Of a stretch of DNA of 48,328 bases, positions 18,603 through 28,797 are shown piece by piece. A program made the position numbers and the translations under genes. The notes under the pieces were generated by a model, which saw only the letters and a list, made by a program, of their open reading frames with translations, was not told the DNA's origin and did not search any database. The first letter of the stretch is position 1. The number at the start of each line of letters is the position of its first letter. The stretch spans positions 1-48,328 of the forward strand of contig NZ_QEWW01000010.1 of the NCBI RefSeq assembly GCF_003121895.1, in the 5' to 3' direction. The DNA comes from Ignatzschineria cameli (GTDB lineage Bacteria > Pseudomonadota > Gammaproteobacteria > Cardiobacteriales > Wohlfahrtiimonadaceae).

Positions 18603-19847
18603 CTAGAACGCCAAAACATTCTTTGCCAGTTGGGTGTAGACCATATCTTCCATCGGCGGATTATGGAGACCGGCGCGGACATCGCGATAAGCCCGCGATA
18701 GCGGATGAGCTTGAGAGAGACTTCTTGCGCCGACAATACGCATAGCAAGATCTACAACCTTCAAAGCTTGATTAACAATTGTGACCTTCACTGCACTCAG
18801 CTCTTCCCCCATTGTTGCTCGAATCTCGGCATCGGCACTATCCCACTTTGCTGCAACACCAAAGAGGAAATACTCCATCGACAGTAGCAGAACGCGGATC
18901 TCACCTAACTTCTGCTGAACCGTTGGAAAGCTCCCCACCGGCGCCGGCATCGCATTTGAACGATAATGATTTGCAAAATAGAGCGCCTCCTCATAAGCAC
19001 CGGTTGCAATCCCAAAGTAGACCGCAGGAATATGGAGTAACCACCCTTGTGGTACCTTAACGCCCGGCGTGAGATATTGAGCTAAATCGCGTGATTCTAA
19101 AAGAACATCTTCTAAAACGAGATCATGACTGCCGGTTGCGCTCATCGCTATCGAATCCCAGCTCTCCTCGATCGATACACCGGGAAGCTCCCTTCTCACA
19201 AGAAAGCTTGCTACCTGATCACTCCCCTCAATCGAGGCGCTAACGGCAAAATAATCTAAAACCGGTGAGAGCGTAGTAAAGGTTTTTCGACCATTAAGAC
19301 GCCACTTCTCCCCCTCTTTTACCGCTGTTGTCTCCGGCCTTCCCCCTCGTGTTGGGCTTCCCGTTGCGGCTTCTGTTGCTGCGTTATTGATCAATGCGCC
19401 CTTCGCAATCACCTCTTGGGCAAACTCCCGGTAGAGCGACTCTTCCCAAAGATCACTCTCCCCAAGATGTTTACTAATCCCCATATGCCAGCCGATCGCC
19501 AATCCTGTTGAGCCATCATTTTTAGCGATCTCCGCCTGTAGTCGTAACATCTCCTCTAGGGAGATCCCTCCACCACCGAGCGCTTTAGGAATAGTTAATG
19601 CCGGGAAGCGAATCGCCCGCAATAATTGATAATTTTCAAAAGGAAAGGTGCCGGCACGATCATGTTTCTCGGCATGCGCCTTAAAGTAGCGTGCCACTTT
19701 TGCAACGATAGCTAAGCGTTCACGACTAGTTAGGGTTAAAAGATTGATCTCGCCGGCAATCGCCGCTTTAAGTAGTGTCGATGTTGCCTCTTCCTGAGAC
19801 TCGATCTGAGATTCTGCCGGAAATTCTCCGTCAAATTGTGCTGTCAT
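18603..19847 (-). CDS. Acyl-CoA dehydrogenase-family (SfnB/DszC-like) flavoprotein
   Basis: A 414-residue protein of the acyl-CoA dehydrogenase fold. The N-terminal helical domain (FPFENYQLLRAIRFPALTIP, GGGGISLEEM), the middle beta domain (GRKTFTTLSPVLDYFAV; SWDSIAMSATGSHDLVLEDV) and the C-terminal four-helix domain are all present. Similar proteins beside sulfur-compound transporters (SfnB, DszC-like) use FMN or FAD and act on organosulfur compounds rather than acyl-CoA. It lies between metI and metQ in one operon, so a role in using an imported sulfur compound is my inference. SD GGAG is 5 bases before ATG. No partner flavin reductase is visible in the window. Confidence 0.85.
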   Translation of the reverse strand: MTAQFDGEFPAESQIESQEEATSTLLKAAIAGEINLLTLTSRERLAIVAKVARYFKAHAEKHDRAGTFPFENYQLLRAIRFPALTIPKALGGGGISLEEMLRLQAEIAKNDGSTGLAIGWHMGISKHLGESDLWEESLYREFAQEVIAKGALINNAATEAATGSPTRGGRPETTAVKEGEKWRLNGRKTFTTLSPVLDYFAVSASIEGSDQVASFLVRRELPGVSIEESWDSIAMSATGSHDLVLEDVLLESRDLAQYLTPGVKVPQGWLLHIPAVYFGIATGAYEEALYFANHYRSNAMPAPVGSFPTVQQKLGEIRVLLLSMEYFLFGVAAKWDSADAEIRATMGEELSAVKVTIVNQALKVVDLAMRIVGARSLSQAHPLSRAYRDVRAGLHNPPMEDMVYTQLAKNVLAF

Positions 19848-19958
19848 ACTTTCTCCAAGATGAGTTGACCGAATGCACGCTAAAGAGCGTACAGATAGAT
19901 AAAAATAGAGTGATGAATGGATCGATCTAATCTGCCGATAGAGGCAAGTAGTTAGATC

Positions 19959-20633
19959 CTAGCGATAACGTTTTGCTAAGAAATTTCCTAATGATTGAAT
20001 CGTCTGAACCACAATAATCAAGGTGATCACGGTATAAAACATCGCAACATTATCGTAACGGTGATAGCCGTAGTTAATCGCTAAATCCCCAATTCCGCCG
20101 GCACCTACTGCGCCTGCCATTGCTGTTGCTCCTATCAAACCGATAATCGCTGTGGTGAAGTTTAAGATCAATGAGCCACGCGCCTCAGGTAAGAGGAACT
20201 TCCAAACTGTTTGAAATGTCGTTGCACCCATGGAATTTGCCGCTTCAATAATGCCTTTATCCACCTCAAGCAGAGAGCTCTCTACTAATCGACCGATAAA
20301 GGGGGAAATATAGACCACTAAAGGAACGATCGCCGCCGGTGTTCCGATCGAAGTCTGTACTAACCATTTTGTAAAGGGGAGGATCGCCACTAAAAGAATA
20401 ATAAAGGGGAGCGATCTTGTAATATTGACAATCCAGTTAAGAACCACGTAGATCCCATTATGAGGACGAATTCCTCCTGGGCGAGTCAATACTAAGGTGA
20501 TACCAATTAAGGAGCCAATAATAATACCGATCAAGAGTGAAACGCTCACCATGACCACTGTCTCCCAGCACGCTTGTAGAAATTGATCTAATGTAATCTG
20601 CGTTGGAAACTTCTCTAAATACCACTCTAACAT
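19959..20633 (-). CDS. metI: Methionine-type ABC transporter permease
   Basis: A 224-residue MetI permease (E. coli 217) with about five transmembrane helices. The cytoplasmic EAA loop, EAANSMGATTFQTVWKFLLPEA in shape, contacts MetN. The C-terminal GAVGAGGIGDLAINYGYHRYD segment is characteristic of MetI. Its SD (GGAG) lies inside the last codons of metN, and only 4 bases separate the metN stop from this ATG, so the two are translationally coupled. The acyl-CoA dehydrogenase gene follows after 111 bases. Forms the inner-membrane channel of the MetNIQ-type importer. Confidence 0.94.
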   Translation of the reverse strand: MLEWYLEKFPTQITLDQFLQACWETVVMVSVSLLIGIIIGSLIGITLVLTRPGGIRPHNGIYVVLNWIVNITRSLPFIILLVAILPFTKWLVQTSIGTPAAIVPLVVYISPFIGRLVESSLLEVDKGIIEAANSMGATTFQTVWKFLLPEARGSLILNFTTAIIGLIGATAMAGAVGAGGIGDLAINYGYHRYDNVAMFYTVITLIIVVQTIQSLGNFLAKRYR

Positions 20634-20637
20634 CTCG

Positions 20638-21795
20638 CTACTCCTCTACTCTATTTGTGGATTCTCTTGCAGCGGTTTGCTGCTTGCGCGCATCACTTGC
20701 ACCATTTGCATCATTTGCATCATTTGCATTACTATTTAGGTTTAAGGTCCGTTGACTCATATTGATCGACTTCTTCGATCCTTCATGTGTTACACGAACG
20801 CCATGGAATCGAAGGAAAGCGATCGCCTCTGCAACCTTCTCCGGCGCGCCCTTCATCTGCACAAAGGTACTTCCTAAAATATTCCCCTCAATCTCGATCA
20901 TATTGGCAAAGAGAATATTGATCACAACATCCCCTTTCAAAATCAACTCATTGATCACCGGCTCCTGCGCTGAACGACCTAAAAATTCAAAGCGGTAGAT
21001 ATCTTCAATGGAAGGGTCATCTAAGTTAGCTAATACCCGCTCAGGAATCGAATCGCCAATAACGGTACGGACAAAGCTCTTTGTCGTGGGTTGCTCAGGA
21101 TTACCAAAGAGATCGATTGTACGGCCAGTTTCGACAACACGCCCCTTCTCCATCACCGCGACCTTATTACAGAGATACTCCACCACCTCCATCTGGTGAG
21201 TGACCATCATAATGGTAACCCCCTGCTCCTGATTGATCTTTTTAAGAAGATCTAAAATCGCAATGGTCGTCTGTGGATCGAGCGCCGATGTCGCCTCATC
21301 ACAGAGTAAGATTTTAGGATTATTTGCAAGCGCTCGTGCAATACCGATTCGCTGCTTCTGTCCACCAGAGAGCTCTCGTGGATAGGCGTGCTTTTTATCA
21401 GGAAGCTCGACAAAATTTAACAACTCCTCAACTCGCGCATCGATCTCCGCCTTTGAATGCTTACCATTGAGTGTTAGCGGAAGAGCAATATTCTCAGCAA
21501 CACTCTTTGTCTCTAAAAGATTGAAGTGCTGAAAGATCATGCCGATATTCTTCTTCGCTAAACGTAGCTCTTTAGGAGTATAGGTAGCAAGATTGCGCCC
21601 ATCAACAATAACCTCGCCCCTTGTCGGGCTCTCAATATCATTCACTAGACGAATCAGGGTACTCTTCCCCGCACCGCTATAGCCGATAACGCCGAAAATA
21701 TCACCCTTTTCAATATGTAGCGTGACATCCTTTAACGCTTCAGTCTCAACACCATTGCGGAGGTATGTTTTATAAATATTTTTAAATTGAATCAC
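20638..21795 (-). CDS. metN: Methionine-type ABC transporter ATP-binding protein
   Basis: A 385-residue MetN. Walker A GYSGAGKST is at 38-46, Q-loop Gln89, signature LSGGQ at 142-146 and Walker B with Glu167, all intact. After the ATPase domain comes the C-terminal NIL/ACT-like regulatory domain (about residues 270-345) that in E. coli binds methionine and gives trans-inhibition. The last ~40 residues are an extra low-complexity tail, encoded in part by a 9 bp tandem repeat, and E. coli MetN (343) lacks it. The start is GTG with SD GGAG 8 bases upstream. First recognised gene of the transporter operon; a possible broken small gene ends 18 bases before it. Confidence 0.95.
   Translation of the reverse strand: MIQFKNIYKTYLRNGVETEALKDVTLHIEKGDIFGVIGYSGAGKSTLIRLVNDIESPTRGEVIVDGRNLATYTPKELRLAKKNIGMIFQHFNLLETKSVAENIALPLTLNGKHSKAEIDARVEELLNFVELPDKKHAYPRELSGGQKQRIGIARALANNPKILLCDEATSALDPQTTIAILDLLKKINQEQGVTIMMVTHQMEVVEYLCNKVAVMEKGRVVETGRTIDLFGNPEQPTTKSFVRTVIGDSIPERVLANLDDPSIEDIYRFEFLGRSAQEPVINELILKGDVVINILFANMIEIEGNILGSTFVQMKGAPEKVAEAIAFLRFHGVRVTHEGSKKSINMSQRTLNLNSNANDANDANGASDARKQQTAARESTNRVEE
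20691..20726 (-). repeat. In-frame 9 bp coding repeat in the metN tail
   Basis: Four 9-base units resembling CATCATTTG encode repeated Asn-Asp/Gly-Ala triplets near the MetN C-terminus. Because the unit is a multiple of three, copy-number change would lengthen or shorten the tail without a frameshift. Confidence 0.85.
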
Positions 21796-21813
21796 TGGGG
21801 TCTCTCCATTTTA

Positions 21814-22139
21814 TTAACGAGGTGTAAAGAGAATTGAAATAAAGCCTGAAATAGGGATTGATAAAAATGACAACAGCGTGCCATCGAGCAAAGCATTCGC
21901 GAAGTCATCATCAACCGAGGAATCATCATACTCATCGATAACACAACGAAATGCGCTACGCCAATAAGGGGGCCTACTCTTCTCAATAGCGGTCGCTCTA
22001 TCTCTCCACTCATCTCTATTGTTCCTTTTCAATTCAATTAAATCGCTCTTTAGATGCAATCGTTCAACTACTTCTATTAACGCTGTGACTAACGCTTTGT
22101 CTGACTCTTTGGCGGATTCATCCCACCTTCAACTTTCAT
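21814..22139 (-). pseudogene. Possible frameshifted small gene upstream of metN
   Basis: From an in-frame stop at 22133-22135 the frame is open to a TAA at 21814, ending 18 bases before metN, but no ATG lies in it. A neighbouring frame has ATG at 22139 (MKVEGG...). One extra G in the G-run at 22122-22124 would join the two into a 108-residue protein. That protein would be charged at first (KALVTALIEVVERL, NNRDEWRDRATAIEKSRPPYWRSAF) and end in a hydrophobic segment (LLDGTLLSFLSIPISGFISILF). This could be a decayed gene, a sequencing error, a TTG-started small protein (22059), or chance. No family recognised. The SD before the ATG is poor. Confidence 0.35.
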
Positions 22140-22662
22140 CAGGTGATAAACTCAACGATTGCTGATCAAAACGATCTCTACTCTACCCATTAGTGCCATC
22201 ATCAAACTCGATGACAACCCACAATTATTCAATCTTTTACGTGAAAGCGCAATCTTCACGAGTACTCTTCTCACGGATGATTGTTTCTCAACTCTCAAAG
22301 AGGGCTTTGCCGATCTTCCTAATCAATGGTCGATTAATGTTCGATCAGAGTTCGATCACTGCTTAATAGAGATTCGATCAATACCTTTCGCTCACTCTTT
22401 TAGAGAGTCTCTATAATAAAGCATACTTATCATATAAAAACAATAGGTAATTGGTTTTTTCCCACTTCTCTTCTACCGCTCAATCTATTTGCCAGTAGAG
22501 CCTAATAGATCCATCTAGTAGATCCTAATAGGGACTTTGATCCAAAAAAAAAGCCTACTTTAAAAGTAGACTCCTCATATAGACTCTTCATGATCCTGTC
22601 AGCATCTCTTTAGCATCTCTTCTGATGCCGCATGACTGATTGAAGTTCCGATACTGCAGCAA
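22140..22662. other. Gap between the met operon and relA
   Basis: Contains the relA terminator (22544-22572), degenerate CAGCATCTCTTT repeats at 22600-22625 and the promoter region of the met operon. I looked for a MetJ box and a SAM riboswitch and saw neither. A plus-strand open frame (22159-22416) exists but is not credible as a gene. Confidence 0.55.
22544..22572 (-). terminator. Intrinsic terminator of relA
   Basis: A 9 bp stem with one G-U pair (AGTCTACTT / AAGTAGGCT) and a 3-base loop, followed on the minus strand by a run of nine U residues. It is about 90 bases past the relA stop. Confidence 0.88.
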
Positions 22663-24738
22663 CTATTTTCGATACGCCTGTAAAACTGCGGGGATCTGGT
22701 TGATTCGATCTAAGAGCCGGCTCAATTGATCCACATGATTGATCTCTAATGTAAAGCTGATCGAACGCGTATCATCGGCCTCACTCTTCATATTCATATT
22801 GGTGATCTTCAGATGCTCGGCAGAGACTAACTGACTAATCTCTTGGAGCAGATCCACATTCGCATAAGCTGTAACATGAATATCTGCTTGTACTACCCGC
22901 TCATCAGTAGAGCCCCAATCCACATCAATCTCCCGCTCAGGATGCTGCTCTAACATATTTTGATAGTTAACACAGTTGATGCGATGAATCGTCACGCCAC
23001 GATTGATTGTAATATAACCCCCGATAAGATCGGGCGGTGCGGGTTTACAGCAAGTGGCAATATTGGTTAAGAGTTTTCCCATTCCCTTAACCTGAATACC
23101 ACTTTGTGCCTTTTTACTCTGTGGACGAACCATCAACTCCGGATCGAAGTTATTCTTAGGCTTCTCCCCCGGCAATCGAGAGAGAAGTTGAGCGATCGTG
23201 ATATCACCGGCACCGATATTGGCATAGAGATCATTAAGGCTCGTGCAGTGCAATCGACTTGCAAGACGGCGTAACTCCTCATCACTGAGGCGAACATTGA
23301 GGCGTGCAAGCTCTTTCTCCACCATCTGCTTTCCAGCTTGCAGATTACTTTCGATCTCTTGCGCTCTAAACCAAGCACGAATCTTAGAACGTGTTCGGCT
23401 CGAGCCGGTATAGCCTAAATGGGGCGACATCCAATCACGACTAGGATTAGGGAGCTTACCTGTTAAGATCTCAACAACATCCCGATTTTGCAGCACATAG
23501 GTGAGCGGAACAATTGCACCATTGACCTTTGCTCCCCGACAGCGATTCCCTAAACCGGTATGAATTTTATAGGCAAAGTCGAGAGGCGTTGAACCGGCGA
23601 TCAGCTCAATAGGCTCACCGGCAGGCGTCATCACGAAGACATTCTCATTGAAGATACTCTCTTCAGTAATCTGCTCTTCACCCTCTTCTAAAACACGATC
23701 TAAGTGATCACGCAACCAGTTAAGGTCCGCTTGATCGATCGAAGTTCCGCGCCCCTCTTTATATTTCCAGTGAGCGGCAACCCCCTTCTCAGCATCATTG
23801 TGCATCTGATGCGTTCTAATCTGTACCTCAAGTGTACGATCCTCCGGCGCTAAAACTACCGTATGGAGCGACTGATAACCATTGGGCTTAGGATTGGCGA
23901 TATAATCATCAAACTCTCGAGGAATCGGGGTCCAAAGATCATGAATCATTCCCAATACCGCATAACAATCTGCAGTGCTATCCACTAAGATCCGAACGGC
24001 TCGAATATCATAGAGCTGCTCAAATGCAAGATTCTTCTGCCGCATCTTCCGGGCAATACTGTAGATATGCTTAACGCGCCCTGTCACCTCGCCTTCAATC
24101 TGATGCTCTGCTAATAATCGCTCGATCATCTCGATCACATCTAAGATATATTGCTCACGCACCTGCCGTTTACCATCAAGCTTAGAGGCGATCTCTCGAT
24201 AAAAATCGGGCTCTAAAAAGCGAAAAGCGTAATCCTCAAGCTCCCATTTGATCTGCGCAAGTCCTAAACGATTGGCGATGGGGGCAAAGATTGTATTGGT
24301 ATTTTGGGCAATAAGGCGCTGCTTCTCCTCCTGAGAATCTCGGGCATTGCGCATTACAATTACCTGATAGGCGAGCATCACCACAATCACGCGCACATCT
24401 TCTGCAAAGGCTAAAAACATCTTCCTCAAAGTCTCTGGCGACTTCTCATGGGAGATCGCCCCTGAGGTTAAGAAGTTAACAACACCAAGATATTGGATAA
24501 ATTTTCGTGTGCCTTCAGGTTGCTCTTCAACCGGAACGCCTAAAACAAAGAGGATCAGCGCCACTTGCGGCATCGCCTCAATCTCTAACTGTTCTAGATA
24601 GAATGCCGTCTCTAAGGCCATCTTAAAGAGAGGGTGCTCCTGATGTTTAATACAGGCCTCATAATATTCCGGCTTCCACGTCGCTTCTTTACTTTGTAGC
24701 CACTCAAGGAGAGCGGTCAATGTAATTGACTTTGACAC
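22663..24738 (-). CDS. relA: GTP pyrophosphokinase, (p)ppGpp synthetase
   Basis: A 691-residue RelA that makes (p)ppGpp from ATP and GTP/GDP on stalled ribosomes. The N-terminal pseudo-hydrolase domain lacks the HD pair (LILFVLGVPVEEQ at that place). The synthetase has YDIRAVRILV, the RelA-type acidic EFDD signature in REFDDYIANPKPNGYQSLHT, and EVQIRTHQMHNDAEKGVAAHW. EFDD separates monofunctional RelA from bifunctional SpoT (RxKD). A TGS domain (NVFVMTPAGEPIELIAGST) follows, then the helical and zinc-finger parts, and a C-terminal ACT/RRM domain. Slightly shorter than E. coli RelA (744). GTG start with SD GGAG 8 bases upstream. spoT is not in the window. Confidence 0.95.
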   Translation of the reverse strand: MSKSITLTALLEWLQSKEATWKPEYYEACIKHQEHPLFKMALETAFYLEQLEIEAMPQVALILFVLGVPVEEQPEGTRKFIQYLGVVNFLTSGAISHEKSPETLRKMFLAFAEDVRVIVVMLAYQVIVMRNARDSQEEKQRLIAQNTNTIFAPIANRLGLAQIKWELEDYAFRFLEPDFYREIASKLDGKRQVREQYILDVIEMIERLLAEHQIEGEVTGRVKHIYSIARKMRQKNLAFEQLYDIRAVRILVDSTADCYAVLGMIHDLWTPIPREFDDYIANPKPNGYQSLHTVVLAPEDRTLEVQIRTHQMHNDAEKGVAAHWKYKEGRGTSIDQADLNWLRDHLDRVLEEGEEQITEESIFNENVFVMTPAGEPIELIAGSTPLDFAYKIHTGLGNRCRGAKVNGAIVPLTYVLQNRDVVEILTGKLPNPSRDWMSPHLGYTGSSRTRSKIRAWFRAQEIESNLQAGKQMVEKELARLNVRLSDEELRRLASRLHCTSLNDLYANIGAGDITIAQLLSRLPGEKPKNNFDPELMVRPQSKKAQSGIQVKGMGKLLTNIATCCKPAPPDLIGGYITINRGVTIHRINCVNYQNMLEQHPEREIDVDWGSTDERVVQADIHVTAYANVDLLQEISQLVSAEHLKITNMNMKSEADDTRSISFTLEINHVDQLSRLLDRINQIPAVLQAYRK

Positions 24739-25131
24739 ATCTACTTCTCCATCTCAATTTTGTTTTATTTTAGTTTTTATACCCAAAAATAGTAAGCAAT
24801 TCACCGAGCTATTGCAATGATCTAAGAAATATTTAACAGGGTGAAATAGCGCACAAATGGGCATTTTCAGTAGAGATCCCTTTAAAATCTCCACTCACCT
24901 CGATACTCAAAGATAATCTCCAGTTAATCTCTAGATATTATTCTAGATGGCATCCATAATGATCATCCGTATGACATCGATTATATATACAACCTCTTTA
25001 CAACACTATAATATAGATAATTGAAGAGGTGAAAGATAATCATAGATTGAAGATCTCTCACATTGCTTCATTCGTGGGGGTATCCCCTTTTTAAGCATTC
25101 CCCATTTTAAGCATTCCTATAAGGAGCTCAT
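24739..25131. other. Divergent gap between relA and the dsrE-like gene
   Basis: Holds both promoters. A TATAAT is visible near 25010. Just before the dsrE-like gene are a short GGGG-GTAT-CCCC hairpin followed by a T-run (25076-25092) and two copies of TTTTAAGCATTCC (about 25089-25120). No RNA gene or ORF was seen. Confidence 0.55.
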
Positions 25132-25488
25132 ATGTCTACTCATATGTTTAAATTAGTCATTCATATTAGTGATCTCGAAAAGTGGCAGACTGTTATCAAC
25201 AATATCAACAACTCAGTGAAAGGTCTGCGCGATAGCTATACCATTCATGTTGTGGCGAATGTCAATGCGATTCAAGGCTATCTTGACCCTAAAATTAGAG
25301 AGCAGATCACCGCCATTAATGATCCTAATATCCACTTCTTTGCTTGCAATAACTCACTTGTTGGCCAAAATGTGACGCCGGAGATGCTCAATCCTCCCAC
25401 GACGCCCTCAAAGATTGAGATTGTTCCTGTTGGAATTATCAGCATTGTGGAAGATCAAAATAATGGTTTTGCTTACCTTAAGCCATAA
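25132..25488 (+). CDS. DsrE/DsrF-like family protein
   Basis: A 118-residue protein of the DsrE-like fold (COG1416-type). It shows the HISDLEKWQTVINNINNSVK start, VVANVNAIQGYL, and a conserved cysteine, Cys72, in FFACNNSLVGQN, then PVGIISIVEDQNNGFAYLKP. Relatives are small cytoplasmic proteins, some of which carry persulfide sulfur on this cysteine; the single-domain members have no settled function. The SD (AAGGAG, 5 bases before ATG) favours the first ATG over one four codons in. Monocistronic, divergent from relA. A terminator-like hairpin sits in its leader. Confidence 0.85.
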   Translation: MSTHMFKLVIHISDLEKWQTVINNINNSVKGLRDSYTIHVVANVNAIQGYLDPKIREQITAINDPNIHFFACNNSLVGQNVTPEMLNPPTTPSKIEIVPVGIISIVEDQNNGFAYLKP

Positions 25489-25560
25489 AATATAAGCTGC
25501 ATAAAGCATAAGCTGCTTATTTAATTATGAAATAAAAAATAAGGAATAAAATAAGGAATA

Positions 25561-25595
25561 AAAAAAGCCCCTTAGGATCGGATGATCGTAAGGGG
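25561..25595 (-). terminator. Intrinsic terminator of ligA-trmO
   Basis: A 7 bp stem (CCCCTTA / TAAGGGG) with further GATC pairing inside the loop is followed on the minus strand by a U-run. It lies about 45 bases past the trmO stop. Two copies of ATAAGGAATAAA sit just to its left. Confidence 0.85.
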
Positions 25596-25641
25596 TAAAC
25601 TACTCACTCAATAGGAATTAAAAAACGAAGTTCGCTTTCCA

Positions 25642-26514
25642 CTAAGTATCCCCTATTTTATCCTTAGCAATATTGATCTTTATCACTCTAAAGCCGATCA
25701 TCTCGCTATTTGATTGATTATTAGACGCATTCCAAGACTTTAACGCCGCTTGCTCACTCTTTGAGAGCAATGCTTCCTGCGTAAGGTCGATCTTCTGAAA
25801 TTGAATATTCCAATATTGAAGCTCAACGCCATAGATACGGGAAAAATCGTGATGAAATTGGGGAAGCGGATTTTGGGAGATCACCTCTTCAATTAGCTTT
25901 TTCAGATCGGGTGCAAGCGGAAGAATGAGTTGTAATGTGGCCTCAGCTTCTGGCGTAAAGAGAACGGGATAACGTTCTGGCGGACTGAGAGCGAAATCAC
26001 TCTTTGCCTCCGCAATCGCATCAGCAAAGGGGATATAGGGTTTGATGCAGTAGATCGGCGTCTTCTCAACAAGATCATGTCCTGAGACCTCTATCTTTCC
26101 CGCAGCTTGATCGATTCTCTCAATCTTAACGGCTGATAGCCCTAATCCATTGGGGCGAAAGGAGCTACGCGTAGCAAAAACGCCCATTCGCGCATTACCG
26201 CCCAAACGCTGTGGTCGCACCGTTGCGCGCCCTCTCCACTCATTTTGATGAAATCCAAACGTGATCCAGAGATGGCTTGAGAGCTCAAGGCCGGTCAAAT
26301 AGGTCTCATGATTGAATGGGGGGATAAGATGAATCACTCCCGTTGCCGCCGGCACAATTCCTGCCTGTCGGGGGACGCCAAACTTTTCTGGAAAGCAGCT
26401 CTCCATCCAAGCAATCGGCGTAATGCTCCGACTATTCTCCCGGCGCCAGGATTCAAGATCCCATGCTAGATCCTTCTCTCTTTGCTCACTATCGGCTGAT
26501 TTCTCATGCGCCAT
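25642..26514 (-). CDS. trmO: tRNA (N6-threonylcarbamoyladenosine(37)-N6)-methyltransferase TrmO
   Basis: A 290-residue TrmO (TsaA/YaeB family; E. coli 235) that methylates t6A37 to m6t6A in tRNA-Thr using SAM. The family block begins at ITPIAWMESCFPEKFGVPRQAGIVP (residues ~31-55). It continues with LSSHLWITFGFHQN, ATVRPQRLGGNARMGVFATRSSFRPNGLGLS and the C-terminal FSRIYGVELQYW. The first ~30 residues are an extra hydrophilic stretch. Two bases separate the ligA stop from this ATG, so it is coupled to ligA translation. Cytoplasmic. Confidence 0.93.
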   Translation of the reverse strand: MAHEKSADSEQREKDLAWDLESWRRENSRSITPIAWMESCFPEKFGVPRQAGIVPAATGVIHLIPPFNHETYLTGLELSSHLWITFGFHQNEWRGRATVRPQRLGGNARMGVFATRSSFRPNGLGLSAVKIERIDQAAGKIEVSGHDLVEKTPIYCIKPYIPFADAIAEAKSDFALSPPERYPVLFTPEAEATLQLILPLAPDLKKLIEEVISQNPLPQFHHDFSRIYGVELQYWNIQFQKIDLTQEALLSKSEQAALKSWNASNNQSNSEMIGFRVIKINIAKDKIGDT

Positions 26515-26516
26515 CT

Positions 26517-28607
<2,091 letters not shown>

Positions 28608-28660
28608 TCAATTTATCGGCCTATACCGTAGCTCATATATCACTATCAGCTCATTATCGG

Positions 28661-28696
28661 CTCATATGTCGATTCATATGTCGGTTCATATGTCGG
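28661..28696. repeat. 12 bp tandem repeat, 3 copies
   Basis: CTCATATGTCGA, TTCATATGTCGG and TTCATATGTCGG, with looser copies to the left (CTCATATATCAC, CTCATTATCGG). It lies between the zipA terminator and the ligA start, in the likely ligA promoter region. Confidence 0.9.
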
Positions 28697-28701
28697 CTCA
28701 T

Positions 28702-28732
28702 AAAAAAAGTGCTGTCTATTGTAACAGCACTT
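28702..28732 (-). terminator. Intrinsic terminator of zipA
   Basis: A 9 bp stem (AAGTGCTGT / ACAGCACTT) with an 8-base loop and a U-run on the minus strand, 66 bases past the zipA stop. Confidence 0.9.
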
Positions 28733-28797
28733 CTTCATTTTCGTCTTCTTGCTCTCTCACTTTAGAGAAAATCATCTAGAAATATAATTTCTCAACA

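Noticed and set aside
21796-22140. SAM riboswitch or MetJ operator upstream of metN
   Set aside because: No AGACGTCT-like tandem boxes and no SAM-riboswitch core were seen by eye.
22159-22416. 85-residue plus-strand open frame between the met operon and relA
   Set aside because: It starts with TTG without an SD, shows no recognisable domain, and lies where the met promoter should be.
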